Part shown: positions 52,810 to 61,078 of the stretch, in pieces
Numbering within the stretch: position 1 is the stretch's first letter
How the letters are laid out: every line of letters begins with the position of its first letter
Assembly: GCA_910587365.1 (NCBI GenBank)
Contig: CAJUKJ010000007.1
Coordinates: forward strand, 7,501-71,500
Source of the DNA: an uncultured Christensenellaceae bacterium
GTDB taxonomy: Bacteria > Bacillota > Clostridia > Christensenellales > Borkfalkiaceae
Direction of reading: 5' to 3'
Length of the DNA: 64,000 nt
The notes under the pieces: generated by a model
Told to the model about the DNA's origin: nothing
What the model saw: only the letters and a program-made list of their open reading frames with translations
The model's database searches: none
Translations under genes and position numbers: made by a program

Positions 52810-52943
52810 AAGATGTAACTGAACGACTTAAAGGTATTGACAGGCAACTTTATATAGAAGTAAGGGAGGTTCTTAATAAAAACCTCTCGGAGCGGCATAT
52901 TCGCGGAGGTTTAGCAACAAGGAATAAATATTTAAACAAATAA
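52695..52943 (+). CDS. spoIIID: Sporulation transcriptional regulator SpoIIID
   Basis: An 82-residue DNA-binding protein that switches mother-cell gene expression from SigE to SigK during sporulation. It matches SpoIIID along its length: DYIAERVIKEGNYIIETGTT, the helix-turn-helix SAATHFNISKSTVHKDVTER, and the C-terminal basic region SERHIRGGLATRNKYL. GGAGAG lies before the ATG. Upstream, CATATAAT at 52660-52667 resembles a SigE -10 box, as expected for this gene, although the -35 is not clear. It is the functional copy of the pair. Confidence 0.95.
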   Translation: MFDYIAERVIKEGNYIIETGTTVRSAATHFNISKSTVHKDVTERLKGIDRQLYIEVREVLNKNLSERHIRGGLATRNKYLNK

Positions 52944-53082
52944 TAAATATTGAAATAGAAGTAAAATAAATTTTATACTATTCCGACATTGCTATGTAAA
53001 ATGGGAATTTGCATAAGAAAACACAATGTAAGTATGAAAGTAAATTTTACCCTAATTTTACACTTTTTTCATTGTTTAAAAA

Positions 53083-53111
53083 TTGAAAAATCGCGCTTAT
53101 TGTGATATAAT
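53083..53111 (+). promoter_or_regulatory. Promoter of the acyl-CoA dehydratase genes
   Basis: TTGAAA (53083-53088), 17-base spacer, TATAAT (53106-53111). Because these bases are promoter, translation cannot start at the in-frame TTG at 53083. The leader would be about 10 bases to ATG 53128 or 25 bases to ATG 53143. Confidence 0.8.
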
Positions 53112-53142
53112 GAATTTAATAAACATAATGTCGGATAAGCTA

Positions 53143-56058
53143 ATGACGAAACTTTTAGGTATAGACGTCGGTTCTACCACTGTAAAGGTCACGGTAATCG
53201 ACGGCGTTAACGTAATATATAAATCCTACGTCCGCCATTTTGCGCGCGTTAAAGAAACCGTACTTTCGGAACTTAAAAACGTGCGCGAAAAGTTTGGCGG
53301 AGAATATTCCGTAAGTATAACGGGCAGTGCGGGGTTAGGGCTTTCACAGCGAAGCGGGCTGAACTTCATTCAGGAGGTACAGGCTGCCTTTATTGCTATA
53401 CGTAAATTTTACCCCGACGCGGATGCTGCGGTAGAGCTTGGCGGAGAAGATGCGAAGATAATTTTCATAACTGGCGGAACCGAACAGCGTATGAACGGTA
53501 GCTGTGCCGGCGGAACAGGCGCATTTATCGACCAGATGGCAACCCTTTTGAATATAACCGTTACGGAAATGGACGATTATGCTTTAAAGTCCAATAAAAT
53601 TTACCCCATCGCTTCGCGTTGCGGCGTATTTGCTAAGTCGGATATCCAGCCTCTTATAAACCAAGGCGCACTCAAAGAAGATATAGCGGCGTCAATATTT
53701 CAGGCAGTTGTAGACCAAACCGTATCGGGTCTTGCGCAAGGCAGGCGCATAAAAGGTAAAGTTTTGTTTCTCGGCGGACCTTTACACTTTTTGAAGGCAT
53801 TGAGAAAAGCTTTTGTAACGACCTTGAAACTTACTGACGAAAACGCAATTTTTCCTGAGGACGCCCCCTGCTTTATGTCCATAGGTGCGGCACTCGGCTC
53901 TGTCGGAGTTGAAGCATTAAACATATATGAAATTATCTCGAAGGTCGAGGGTGTGCAGGAAAGCGACGATATCGTCACGGGAGAGCCGCTTTTTGAAAGT
54001 AAAGAAGAATATGCACAATTTGTAAAGCGTCACCGTGCAACCGATTTGAAGTTCGCAGATATCGAAACTTATACGGGCGACTGCTATCTCGGCATCGATT
54101 CGGGTTCGACTACGACGAAGCTTATGCTTATAACCCCCGATTGCCGCATACTTTACTCACACTACCAATCAAATAACGGGCAACCGTTGGATGTTATAAT
54201 TTCTAAATTAAAAGAAATTTACAAATTGGGTGCGGGTAGATTAAAGATACGCGGAAGTGCGGTTACGGGATACGGAGAGGATTTAATAAAAAGTGCAATA
54301 AAAGCAGATTTCGGCATAGTTGAAACGGTTGCGCATTTTAAGGCGGCACTTCATTTTAATCCTAAGGTAGATTTTATAATAGATATCGGCGGACAGGATA
54401 TAAAATGTTTTAAGATTAAAAACGGCGCAATAGACTCGATAATGCTTAACGAGGCATGCTCGTCGGGCTGCGGATCGTTTATCCAGACTTTTGCCCGTGC
54501 AATGGGAATGGAAATAGACAAGTTCTCGCAAGAGGGCTTATATGCAAAACATCCCGTCGAACTCGGTTCGCGCTGTACCGTATTTATGAACAGTGCGGTA
54601 AAGCAAGCACAGAAAGAGGGTGCGGGCGTTGACGATATTTCAGCAGGATTGTCTTCCTCGATAGTCAAAAACGCGATATATAAAGTAATCCGTGCGGCAA
54701 GCGCGGACGAGCTTGGCGATAACATCGTCGTTCAGGGCGGAACCTTCTTAAACGATGCAGTTCTTCGCTCATTTGAAAAGGAAACGGGTAAAAACGTAAT
54801 CCGTCCCGGAATTGCGGGACTTATGGGTGCATTCGGTGCGGCGTTATACGCCATCGAAAACTCAAAGGGCGAAAGCACGACTCTTCCCGAGAATGAGCTT
54901 GAAAGCTTTACGTATATTTCAAAATCGGCAAACTGTCACGGCTGTACTTCAAACTGCAACATAAATATAATTTCCTTCGGCGACGGCAGAAGGTACGTTT
55001 CGGGAAATAAGTGCGAAAAAGGCGCGGGACTTAAACCCGCATCGTCCGAGCTTGATATTTATACATACAAGCAGACAAGGCTTCTTGAAAGCGTGAAGGG
55101 AGTTAAGGGCGGACGCGGAAAGGTTGGGTTGCCCCTGCAACTCGGTATGTACGAACAGCTTCCTTTATGGGCGGGCTTTTTTGAAAAAATCGGTTTTGAA
55201 GTAATTCTTTCCGAAAAGTCTTCACGTTCGCTGTATTTCAAAGGTCAGCATACCGTTGCTTCGGATACGGCTTGCTATCCCGCTAAGCTTATGCACGGTC
55301 ATATCGAAAGTCTTCTCGATAAAGGTGTGGACTTCATATTTCTGCCCTGTGAAAGCTACAATATAGACGAACACTGCTCAACCAACCACTACAACTGCCC
55401 GGTTGTTGCATATTATCCCGAGCTTTTGAAAGCAAATAACGAGCGTTTGACCGAACAAAACTTTATAATGCCGTATATCGATTTGAATATGCGCGCCAAT
55501 ACGGTTAAAAAGCTTCACGCCATATTTAAAAAATACGGTGTTAAAAAACGCGAAATAGCTAACGGGCTTGACGAGGGCTTTGCTTGCCTCGAAGCTTATC
55601 ATAAAGATGTAAAAAATAAAGCCGACGACATTCTTGCAAAGGCAACACAGGAGGGTAAGCAGGTTATAATTCTTGCAGGCAGACCTTACCACCTCGACAA
55701 TGAAATAAACCACGGCATAAATAAACTTCTTACCTCTTTAAACCTTGCAGTTCTTTCTGAGGACAGCATTTTCGATAAAACCGACGTCGTTAAAGTAAAT
55801 GTGTTAAACCAATGGACTTACCACGCTCGGCTTTACCGAGCCGCCGATTTTGCGGCAAAACACGACAACGTAAACTTAGTACAGCTTGTATCGTTCGGAT
55901 GCGGGCTTGACGCAATTACTGCGGATGAAGTACGTTCTATTATGGAAAAGAACGGTAAGCTTTACACTCAGATAAAGATTGATGAAATAAACAACCTCGG
56001 CGTAGTTAAGATAAGACTGAGAAGTCTGCTTGCAGCAATAGAGGAAACCAATAAATAA
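53143..56058 (+). CDS. 2-hydroxyacyl-CoA dehydratase activase-related protein (two ASKHA domains plus DUF2229)
   Basis: A 971-residue protein if started at MTKLLGIDVG (ATG 53143; 53128 is an alternative). Two ASKHA ATPase domains of the BadF/BcrA/HgdC family lie in tandem: LLGIDVGSTTVKVTVIDG with NGSCAGGTGAFIDQMA, and from ~317 YLGIDSGSTTTKLMLI with NEACSSGCGSFIQTFA; the Cys residues would hold a shared 4Fe-4S cluster. From ~660 a DUF2229-like dehydratase-related region follows (LPLQLGMYEQLPLWAGFFEK, DTACYPAKLMHGHI). Such fused proteins pair with a small dehydratase-like gene, as here. They use ATP to push one low-potential electron into the partner; the substrate of this orphan subclass is unknown. 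Confidence 0.88.
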   Translation: MTKLLGIDVGSTTVKVTVIDGVNVIYKSYVRHFARVKETVLSELKNVREKFGGEYSVSITGSAGLGLSQRSGLNFIQEVQAAFIAIRKFYPDADAAVELGGEDAKIIFITGGTEQRMNGSCAGGTGAFIDQMATLLNITVTEMDDYALKSNKIYPIASRCGVFAKSDIQPLINQGALKEDIAASIFQAVVDQTVSGLAQGRRIKGKVLFLGGPLHFLKALRKAFVTTLKLTDENAIFPEDAPCFMSIGAALGSVGVEALNIYEIISKVEGVQESDDIVTGEPLFESKEEYAQFVKRHRATDLKFADIETYTGDCYLGIDSGSTTTKLMLITPDCRILYSHYQSNNGQPLDVIISKLKEIYKLGAGRLKIRGSAVTGYGEDLIKSAIKADFGIVETVAHFKAALHFNPKVDFIIDIGGQDIKCFKIKNGAIDSIMLNEACSSGCGSFIQTFARAMGMEIDKFSQEGLYAKHPVELGSRCTVFMNSAVKQAQKEGAGVDDISAGLSSSIVKNAIYKVIRAASADELGDNIVVQGGTFLNDAVLRSFEKETGKNVIRPGIAGLMGAFGAALYAIENSKGESTTLPENELESFTYISKSANCHGCTSNCNINIISFGDGRRYVSGNKCEKGAGLKPASSELDIYTYKQTRLLESVKGVKGGRGKVGLPLQLGMYEQLPLWAGFFEKIGFEVILSEKSSRSLYFKGQHTVASDTACYPAKLMHGHIESLLDKGVDFIFLPCESYNIDEHCSTNHYNCPVVAYYPELLKANNERLTEQNFIMPYIDLNMRANTVKKLHAIFKKYGVKKREIANGLDEGFACLEAYHKDVKNKADDILAKATQEGKQVIILAGRPYHLDNEINHGINKLLTSLNLAVLSEDSIFDKTDVVKVNVLNQWTYHARLYRAADFAAKHDNVNLVQLVSFGCGLDAITADEVRSIMEKNGKLYTQIKIDEINNLGVVKIRLRSLLAAIEETNK

Positions 56059-56095
56059 AATGCAAAGATACATTGCTATTGCAGCTTTGCATTTT
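56057..56095 (+). terminator. Hairpin between the activase and dehydratase genes
   Basis: AAAATGCAAAG (56057-56067) pairs with CTTTGCATTTT (56085-56095), with a 17-base loop and a short T-run. Likely a partial terminator that lowers expression of the second gene. Confidence 0.6.
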
Positions 56096-56119
56096 TGAAA
56101 ATTTTTAAACTAAACGCTA

Positions 56120-57391
56120 TTGAATATGGATAAAATTACCGACTATACAAACGACTACCCCAAGTGGGACAAGTCTATGAAGGCAACTCATAAAATACTT
56201 GTGCCGAATATGCTTCCATGGCATTTTCTTATAATTCAGGAACTGCTGAAAATGGAAGGGTATAATGTAGAAGTGCTTACGAACGATTCCCGCAACGTAA
56301 TCGACGAGGGGTTGAAGCACGTTCATAATGATACGTGCTATCCTTGCCTTTGCGTAGTGGGTCAGTACATCGACGCGCTTAAAAGCGGCAAGTACGATTT
56401 GGAGCATACCGCGCTTTTGATAACGCAGACGGGCGGCGGTTGCCGTGCTTCCAATTACGTTCCGCTTATAAGAAAAGCTATCGCGGCAGAGTTTCCCAAA
56501 GTTCCCGTTTTGTCCGTAAATTTTTCGGGTCTTGAAAAAAATTCGTCTTTTGAAATGACGTTAAGTCTGCTACTAAAAATGGCTTATGCGATTTTCTATG
56601 GCGACAGCATTATGTGGTGTTATAACCAGACCAAGCCGTATGAATTAAATGCAGGCGATGCGGACAAAGCCCGCGACGAAACCGTAAAATTTATAGTCGA
56701 CGCGTTTAAGGCAGGTAAGTACGGCAAATATAAAAAGCTGAATAAACGCATTATAGACACTTTTTCCGCAGTCAGGCGCAGCGGGGAAAAGAAAGTTAAA
56801 GTCGGCATCGTCGGGGAAATTTACGTCAAGTACGCACACCTCGGAAATAACCGACTTGAAGAGTTTTTAATTTCCGAAAACTGCGAACCCGTAGTTCCCG
56901 CACTTATGGACTTTGTGTTGTACTGTATTATAAACGTGGTAAATGACAGAAAGCTTTACGGGCATAATGCGGGTACGGCTTTTTTATATAAGCTGGTCTA
57001 TAACGTTCTGCACGGTAAGCAGAAAAAAATAATAAAGCAGTTCAAAAAGGACGGCAATTTTGAACCTGTCCACGACTTCGAGCATTTGCGCAAGTGTGCG
57101 GACAAGGTGTTAAACCAGGGCGTAAAGATGGGCGAGGGTTGGCTTATCCCCGCGGAAATGGCTGCGCTTGCGGAAACGGATGTACCTAACATAGTCTGCG
57201 CACAGCCCTTCGGGTGTCTTCCGAACCACATAGCGGGCAAGGGCGCAATACGCACCCTTAAAAATCTGTACGCTGACGAAAATATCGTCGCGGTGGATTA
57301 CGACCCGTCGGCAACCAAGGTCAACCAGGAAAACAGGATAAAATTAATGCTTGCAACTGCAAGGGAAAATAATGGACGAATAAATAATTAA
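56120..57391 (+). CDS. 2-hydroxyacyl-CoA dehydratase family protein
   Basis: A 423-residue protein of the HgdB/FldC-like family. Conserved Cys residues that could hold a 4Fe-4S cluster appear in HNDTCYPCLCVVGQYIDAL, TGGGCRASNYVPL and CAQPFGCLPNHIAGKG. It follows the activase-related gene and is its presumed electron acceptor. It starts at ATG 56126 or 56120 (MNMDK); no strong ribosome site. In Clostridia this two-gene unit is widespread and separate from the amino-acid fermentation dehydratases, so the substrate should not be assumed. Confidence 0.87.
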   Translation: MNMDKITDYTNDYPKWDKSMKATHKILVPNMLPWHFLIIQELLKMEGYNVEVLTNDSRNVIDEGLKHVHNDTCYPCLCVVGQYIDALKSGKYDLEHTALLITQTGGGCRASNYVPLIRKAIAAEFPKVPVLSVNFSGLEKNSSFEMTLSLLLKMAYAIFYGDSIMWCYNQTKPYELNAGDADKARDETVKFIVDAFKAGKYGKYKKLNKRIIDTFSAVRRSGEKKVKVGIVGEIYVKYAHLGNNRLEEFLISENCEPVVPALMDFVLYCIINVVNDRKLYGHNAGTAFLYKLVYNVLHGKQKKIIKQFKKDGNFEPVHDFEHLRKCADKVLNQGVKMGEGWLIPAEMAALAETDVPNIVCAQPFGCLPNHIAGKGAIRTLKNLYADENIVAVDYDPSATKVNQENRIKLMLATARENNGRINN

Positions 57392-57436
57392 CGTCAAAGC
57401 GACCTGGTTTTCTGTAAAAATGAACTTAATATAACT

Positions 57437-57466
57437 AAAAGAGTCAAGCTGTGGCTTGACTCTTTT
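57437..57466 (+). terminator. Terminator after the dehydratase gene
   Basis: AAAAGAGTCAAGC (57437-57449), TGTG loop, the complement (57454-57466), then more T. It insulates the recombinase gene from upstream transcription. Confidence 0.93.
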
Positions 57467-57518
57467 TCTATATCGAAAAATCAGGTAAAATGAAAGTAAA
57501 ACTTTAAGGAGAGAATAA

Positions 57519-58463
57519 ATGCAATATAAATATTGGCTAAAAGAATGGCTTGAATGTTATGTCAAGCCTACATCTAAACGCAAAACTTATATAAGGTATT
57601 CGGAAATAATAACGGGACACTTAATGGGTACACTCGGGAATTATGAGATGAACGCCTTGACTCCGCTCATATTGCAACGCTTCACAAAGGAGCTTTTACA
57701 TAACGGAAATATAAAAACAGGGAAGGGTCTTTCGGCAAATTCGGTAAACGGCATAATAACCGTAATCCAGAACTCGTTAAAAGAGGCTTGTGCCATAGGG
57801 CATATAACTGAATATACGGCGGATAAAATTAAACGTCCAAAGGTAAGAGAAAAACAGATAACGAGCTTTACACCCGCCGAACAGAAATTAATAGAACATG
57901 CAGTTTTAAGCGGTAAAAAATCTAAGATGTTCGGGGTGGTATTGTGCCTTTATACCGGCTTGCGCATAGGCGAACTTCTCGCGTTGGAATGGAAGGACAT
58001 AGATTTCAGTAATGGAACAATCTCTGTTACGAAAACTTGTTACGATGGAAAGGACAATAACGGCAAATACACCCGCATAACAGATACACCCAAAACGCCG
58101 ACTTCGCAAAGGGTAATTCCATTTCCAAAGCAATTAATATCTTATTTAAAGAGTGTAAGAAAACAAGATAAATCTGATTTTGTAGTTTCTTCCGGTTCAA
58201 ACAAGTCATTATCCGTAAGGGCATATCAGCGTAGTTTCGAATTGCTTTTGAAAAAATTAAATATTTCGCATAAGGGATTTCACGCGCTTCGCCATACCTT
58301 TGCGACGCGTGCGCTCGAATGCGGAATGGATGTAAAAACCCTTTCGGAAATACTCGGTCATAAAAATGCTACGGTAACTTTGAACAGATATGTACACAGC
58401 CTTATGGAGCATAAGAAAGATATGATGAACCGTGTAGGTAAGTTATTTACTATGGCAGTTTGA
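57519..58463 (+). CDS. Tyrosine recombinase, presumed invertase for the adjacent switch
   Basis: A 314-residue integrase-family recombinase. N-terminal SAM-like DNA-binding domain (~1-100: YWLKEWLECYVKPTSKRKTY, SANSVNGIITVIQNSLKEA), then the catalytic domain with the full set of residues: Arg149 (TGLRIGELL), His255 and Arg258 (HALRHTFATR), His281 (LGHKNATV) and Tyr291 (LNRYVHS). Good AAGGAG site. It is followed by a hairpin terminator and, 49 bases after its stop, by the left arm of a 19-bp inverted repeat bracketing a promoter. That arrangement is typical of a DNA invertase next to its target, so I assign it to the switch rather than to a prophage; no other phage genes are present. Confidence 0.92.
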   Translation: MQYKYWLKEWLECYVKPTSKRKTYIRYSEIITGHLMGTLGNYEMNALTPLILQRFTKELLHNGNIKTGKGLSANSVNGIITVIQNSLKEACAIGHITEYTADKIKRPKVREKQITSFTPAEQKLIEHAVLSGKKSKMFGVVLCLYTGLRIGELLALEWKDIDFSNGTISVTKTCYDGKDNNGKYTRITDTPKTPTSQRVIPFPKQLISYLKSVRKQDKSDFVVSSGSNKSLSVRAYQRSFELLLKKLNISHKGFHALRHTFATRALECGMDVKTLSEILGHKNATVTLNRYVHSLMEHKKDMMNRVGKLFTMAV

Positions 58464-58471
58464 TAAAGTAA

Positions 58472-58503
58472 TGGCGGCATCGGTAATTTTACCGATGCCG
58501 CCA
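58472..58503. terminator. Hairpin terminator between recombinase and switch
   Basis: A perfect 15-bp stem (58472-58486 with 58489-58503, core GGCGGCATCGGTAA) with a 2-base loop. T-runs are weak on both sides. It would block readthrough from the recombinase gene into the glycan operon, and stop the leftward transcript made from the switch in its present orientation. Confidence 0.75.
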
Positions 58504-58511
58504 ATTGTCAT

Positions 58512-58530
58512 CTAATACAATAATAGGTGG
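58512..58530 (+). repeat. Switch inverted repeat, left arm (IRL)
   Basis: CTAATACAATAATAGGTGG, the exact reverse complement of 58658-58676. The match stops sharply on both sides. Its size suits a tyrosine-recombinase crossover site. Confidence 0.95.
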
Positions 58531-58545
58531 AATTAAAGTATTCTT

Positions 58546-58574
58546 ATTATATATCATTATGAACTAAAACGCAA
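58546..58574 (-). promoter_or_regulatory. Promoter inside the invertible segment
   Basis: On the minus strand TTGCGT (58569-58574), a 17-base spacer and perfect TATAAT (58546-58551). It closely resembles the fixed promoter of glycan locus 1 (TTGCTT-17-TATAAT). The rightward strand of the segment has no comparable promoter. Confidence 0.85.
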
Positions 58575-58628
58575 TAGATTATTAAAAACTTTCTCAAATC
58601 TGCAAGAAAAAAAGTCATATTATCTTCA

Positions 58629-58666
58629 AATAGGTGGTTGTTACTCATAAAAAGCAACCACCTATT
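58629..58666. other. Hairpin sharing part of the right inverted repeat
   Basis: AATAGGTGGTTG (58629-58640) pairs with CAACCACCTATT (58655-58666), 14-base loop. The right half overlaps the right switch repeat, and the left half holds a third copy of AATAGGTGG, in the same orientation as the left arm. It may be a terminator for the OFF state or an accessory recombinase site. Confidence 0.6.
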
Positions 58667-58676
58667 ATTGTATTAG
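58658..58676 (-). repeat. Switch inverted repeat, right arm (IRR)
   Basis: CCACCTATTATTGTATTAG, exact reverse complement of the left arm at 58512-58530. It ends 35 bases before the first gene of the glycan operon. Confidence 0.95.
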
Positions 58677-58711
58677 GTGAACGTTTACGAAAGTAATTTG
58701 TACATCTAAAA

Positions 58712-61078
58712 ATGGCTAAATTCGAATTGTTTTCTCACAATTTAACAGCTTATCGGGCAGCGGTTGAAATGCTTGCCGAAACGGGCAAGGCGGCTATTAT
58801 CCATCCCACGGGGACGGGTAAGTCTTTTATTGCTTTTAAGTTGTGCGAGGATAATGCGGATAAGCATATTTTATGGTTAAGCCCAAGCGAGTATATTTTC
58901 AAAACACAGCTTGAAAATCTGAGAGCGATTTCAAACGGCTACGTTCCTGAAAATATCGTTTTCTATACCTACGCTAAGCTCACGTATATGAGTGAAAAAG
59001 AAATCGAAAATATCAAGCCCGACTATATCATTTTGGACGAATTTCACCGTTGCGGTGCCGAAGTATGGGGAAAGGGTGTTCAGTCTGTTTTAGATACTTT
59101 TGCGGGCGTGCCTGTTCTTGGACTTTCTGCAACGAATATCCGTTATTTGGATAACCAGCGAGATATGGCGGACGAATTATTTGAAGGCAACGTGGCAAGT
59201 GAAATGACGCTTGGCGAGGCAATAGTCAGAGGTATACTCAATCCGCCCAAGTATGTGCTTTCGGTATTTCAGTATAAGAAGGATGTACAAAAGTACAGCA
59301 AGCGCGTTCATAACGCAAAGAGTAAAGCCGTGCGTGACGAGGGCGAAAAGTTATTGGATAAGCTTCGCCGCGCGTTGGAAAATGCGGACGGATTACCGCA
59401 GATATTCAAAAAGCATATTCCCGTTCAAAACGGAAAGTATATCGTGTTCTGCGCCAATGTAGAACATATGACTGAAATGGTATCGCACGTTGACGAGTGG
59501 TTCGGCGACATAGACAGCAATCCGCACGTATATAAAGCATATTCGGATGACCCCGAAACGAGCAAAGCGTTTGCAGGCTTTAAAAAGGATAACAGCGAAC
59601 ACTTAAAGTTGCTGTTCTGTATAGATATGCTCAATGAGGGAGTACACGTAGAGGACGTGAACGGCGTTATTCTTTTGCGCCCTACCGTATCGCCTATTAT
59701 TTATAAACAGCAAATAGGACGTGCGCTTTCCGCAAGTAAGACAACCAATGCCGTTATATTCGACGTTGTAATGAATATCGAAAACCTGTATTCGATAGGA
59801 ACAGTTCAAAACGAAATGCAGGTAGTTATTGGCTATTACCGCGAACACGGCATGGAAGACAGCATAATCAACGATCGTTTTAAAATCGTGGATGAAGTGC
59901 GCGATTGTGTGCAGCTGTTTGAAAAACTTAACGATACGTTGGTTGCGTCTTGGGACTATATGTTTGCGGAGGCTAAAAAGTATTACGACTTAAACGGCAA
60001 TTTGGAAGTACCCAAACGCTATAAGACGGACGAGGGATATTCACTCGGCAGTTGGTTAATGACGCAACGTAAAGTGCGCAGAGGAGAACAGTTCGGAATA
60101 CTCGGCGAGGACAGAATTAAAAAGCTTGACAGCATAGGTATGGTTTGGGAGAGCTTCCGTGATTTGTCCTGGAACAGATACTACGATGCGGCTTTAAGCT
60201 ATTATACCCAACACGGCGATTTAAAAGTTCCCGCGCAGTATGTTAAGGACGGTATAAAGCTCGGTTCATGGCTTTCCAATTTGCGTACTTACCGTAAATG
60301 CGGAGCGCAGAGCAATTACCTTACGGAAGAGAGAATTGCCGCACTGGATAGTATAGGAATGATATGGGACGTTTTGGATATGTTGTGGCAACGCAACTAT
60401 GCTGCGGCGAAATTATATTTTGAACAGTATGGTAATCTTGACGTTTCCGTTGAGTACGTCAATGAAAACGGAGTTAAGCTTGGCGTTTGGCTGAATAACC
60501 TGCGAAATGCATATAAGGGTAAGTCGGGCGGTTACCGCCTTACGCAGGAGCAAATAGATGCTTTGACGAATATCGGTATGACATGGACTTGCAAGTTTGA
60601 AAGAGCTTGGGAGTGCGGTTATGCGCAGGCAGAGCAGTATTTTGCAGAATACGGCGACTTGAACGTTCCCGCAACTTATGCAACAAAGGACGGGTATATG
60701 CTCGGGCGTTGGCTTGATAGACAGCGTGAGCGTAAAGACAAGCTTTCTCAGGATAGAGTTGAAAGGTTGAATGCGCTTGGAATGGTTTGGGATAAGCCCG
60801 ATTCTTGGGAAGTGCGTTATGCGCTTGCAAAGCAGTATTTTGACGAACACGGCAATTTGAACGTTCCGCCTAAATATATTGCGGACGGAGTATGGCTCAA
60901 TAAGTGGCTTAACGAGCAGAAGCATATTTATCTCGGCAAGCGCAAAGGTAAGAGTTTAACCGCAGACCAAATAAAAAGACTTAACGCAATCGGTATGCGT
61001 TGGGGTAAGAGTGAAAGGGTTGTAGCCATTCCAAATATAAAAATAGCAAACGATAGAAAGAGAGCGATTGGCGTATGA
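58712..61078 (+). CDS. DEAD/DEAH-type helicase with five helicase-associated (HA) repeats
   Basis: A 788-residue superfamily 2 protein. Walker A HPTGTGKSF (Lys37), Walker B ILDEFHRCG (Asp109-Glu110), LSATN (~145), and motif VI QQIGRALSAS (~335) are all present. From ~410 to ~765 come five HA repeats of 65-75 residues, each opening with a Trp (W..xY..A..YY..HG.L.VP) and closing with LdsiGMxW. HA repeats are thought to bind nucleic acid. It is the first gene controlled by the switch and overlaps the next gene by 4 bases. Why a helicase should lead a glycan operon is not known; an antitermination- or regulation-like role is speculation. No clear ribosome site precedes the ATG. Confidence 0.88.
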   Translation: MAKFELFSHNLTAYRAAVEMLAETGKAAIIHPTGTGKSFIAFKLCEDNADKHILWLSPSEYIFKTQLENLRAISNGYVPENIVFYTYAKLTYMSEKEIENIKPDYIILDEFHRCGAEVWGKGVQSVLDTFAGVPVLGLSATNIRYLDNQRDMADELFEGNVASEMTLGEAIVRGILNPPKYVLSVFQYKKDVQKYSKRVHNAKSKAVRDEGEKLLDKLRRALENADGLPQIFKKHIPVQNGKYIVFCANVEHMTEMVSHVDEWFGDIDSNPHVYKAYSDDPETSKAFAGFKKDNSEHLKLLFCIDMLNEGVHVEDVNGVILLRPTVSPIIYKQQIGRALSASKTTNAVIFDVVMNIENLYSIGTVQNEMQVVIGYYREHGMEDSIINDRFKIVDEVRDCVQLFEKLNDTLVASWDYMFAEAKKYYDLNGNLEVPKRYKTDEGYSLGSWLMTQRKVRRGEQFGILGEDRIKKLDSIGMVWESFRDLSWNRYYDAALSYYTQHGDLKVPAQYVKDGIKLGSWLSNLRTYRKCGAQSNYLTEERIAALDSIGMIWDVLDMLWQRNYAAAKLYFEQYGNLDVSVEYVNENGVKLGVWLNNLRNAYKGKSGGYRLTQEQIDALTNIGMTWTCKFERAWECGYAQAEQYFAEYGDLNVPATYATKDGYMLGRWLDRQRERKDKLSQDRVERLNALGMVWDKPDSWEVRYALAKQYFDEHGNLNVPPKYIADGVWLNKWLNEQKHIYLGKRKGKSLTADQIKRLNAIGMRWGKSERVVAIPNIKIANDRKRAIGV

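Larger units (their letters stand above)
58512..58676. promoter_or_regulatory. Invertible promoter element (phase-variation switch), OFF orientation
   Basis: 165 bp in all: two perfect 19-bp inverted repeats around a 127-bp segment. Inside is a single good promoter that reads leftward (58546-58574), away from the glycan operon at 58712. Flipping the segment would place it reading rightward, with a leader of about 60 bases to the helicase ATG. In the present orientation a hairpin (58629-58666) lies at the right side and could stop stray rightward transcription. A tyrosine recombinase gene lies next to it. Inversion itself is inferred, not observed. Confidence 0.85.

Noticed and set aside
53083..53142. 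Translation of the activase gene from the in-frame TTG at 53083 (991 residues)
   Set aside because: The TTG is the -35 box of a good promoter whose -10 (53106-53111) also lies in this stretch; family members begin at about MTKLLGIDVG.
57519..58463. Recombinase as the integrase of a prophage or ICE
   Set aside because: No phage or conjugation genes are next to it, no tRNA target or att repeats were seen, and perfect inverted repeats around a promoter lie directly downstream.
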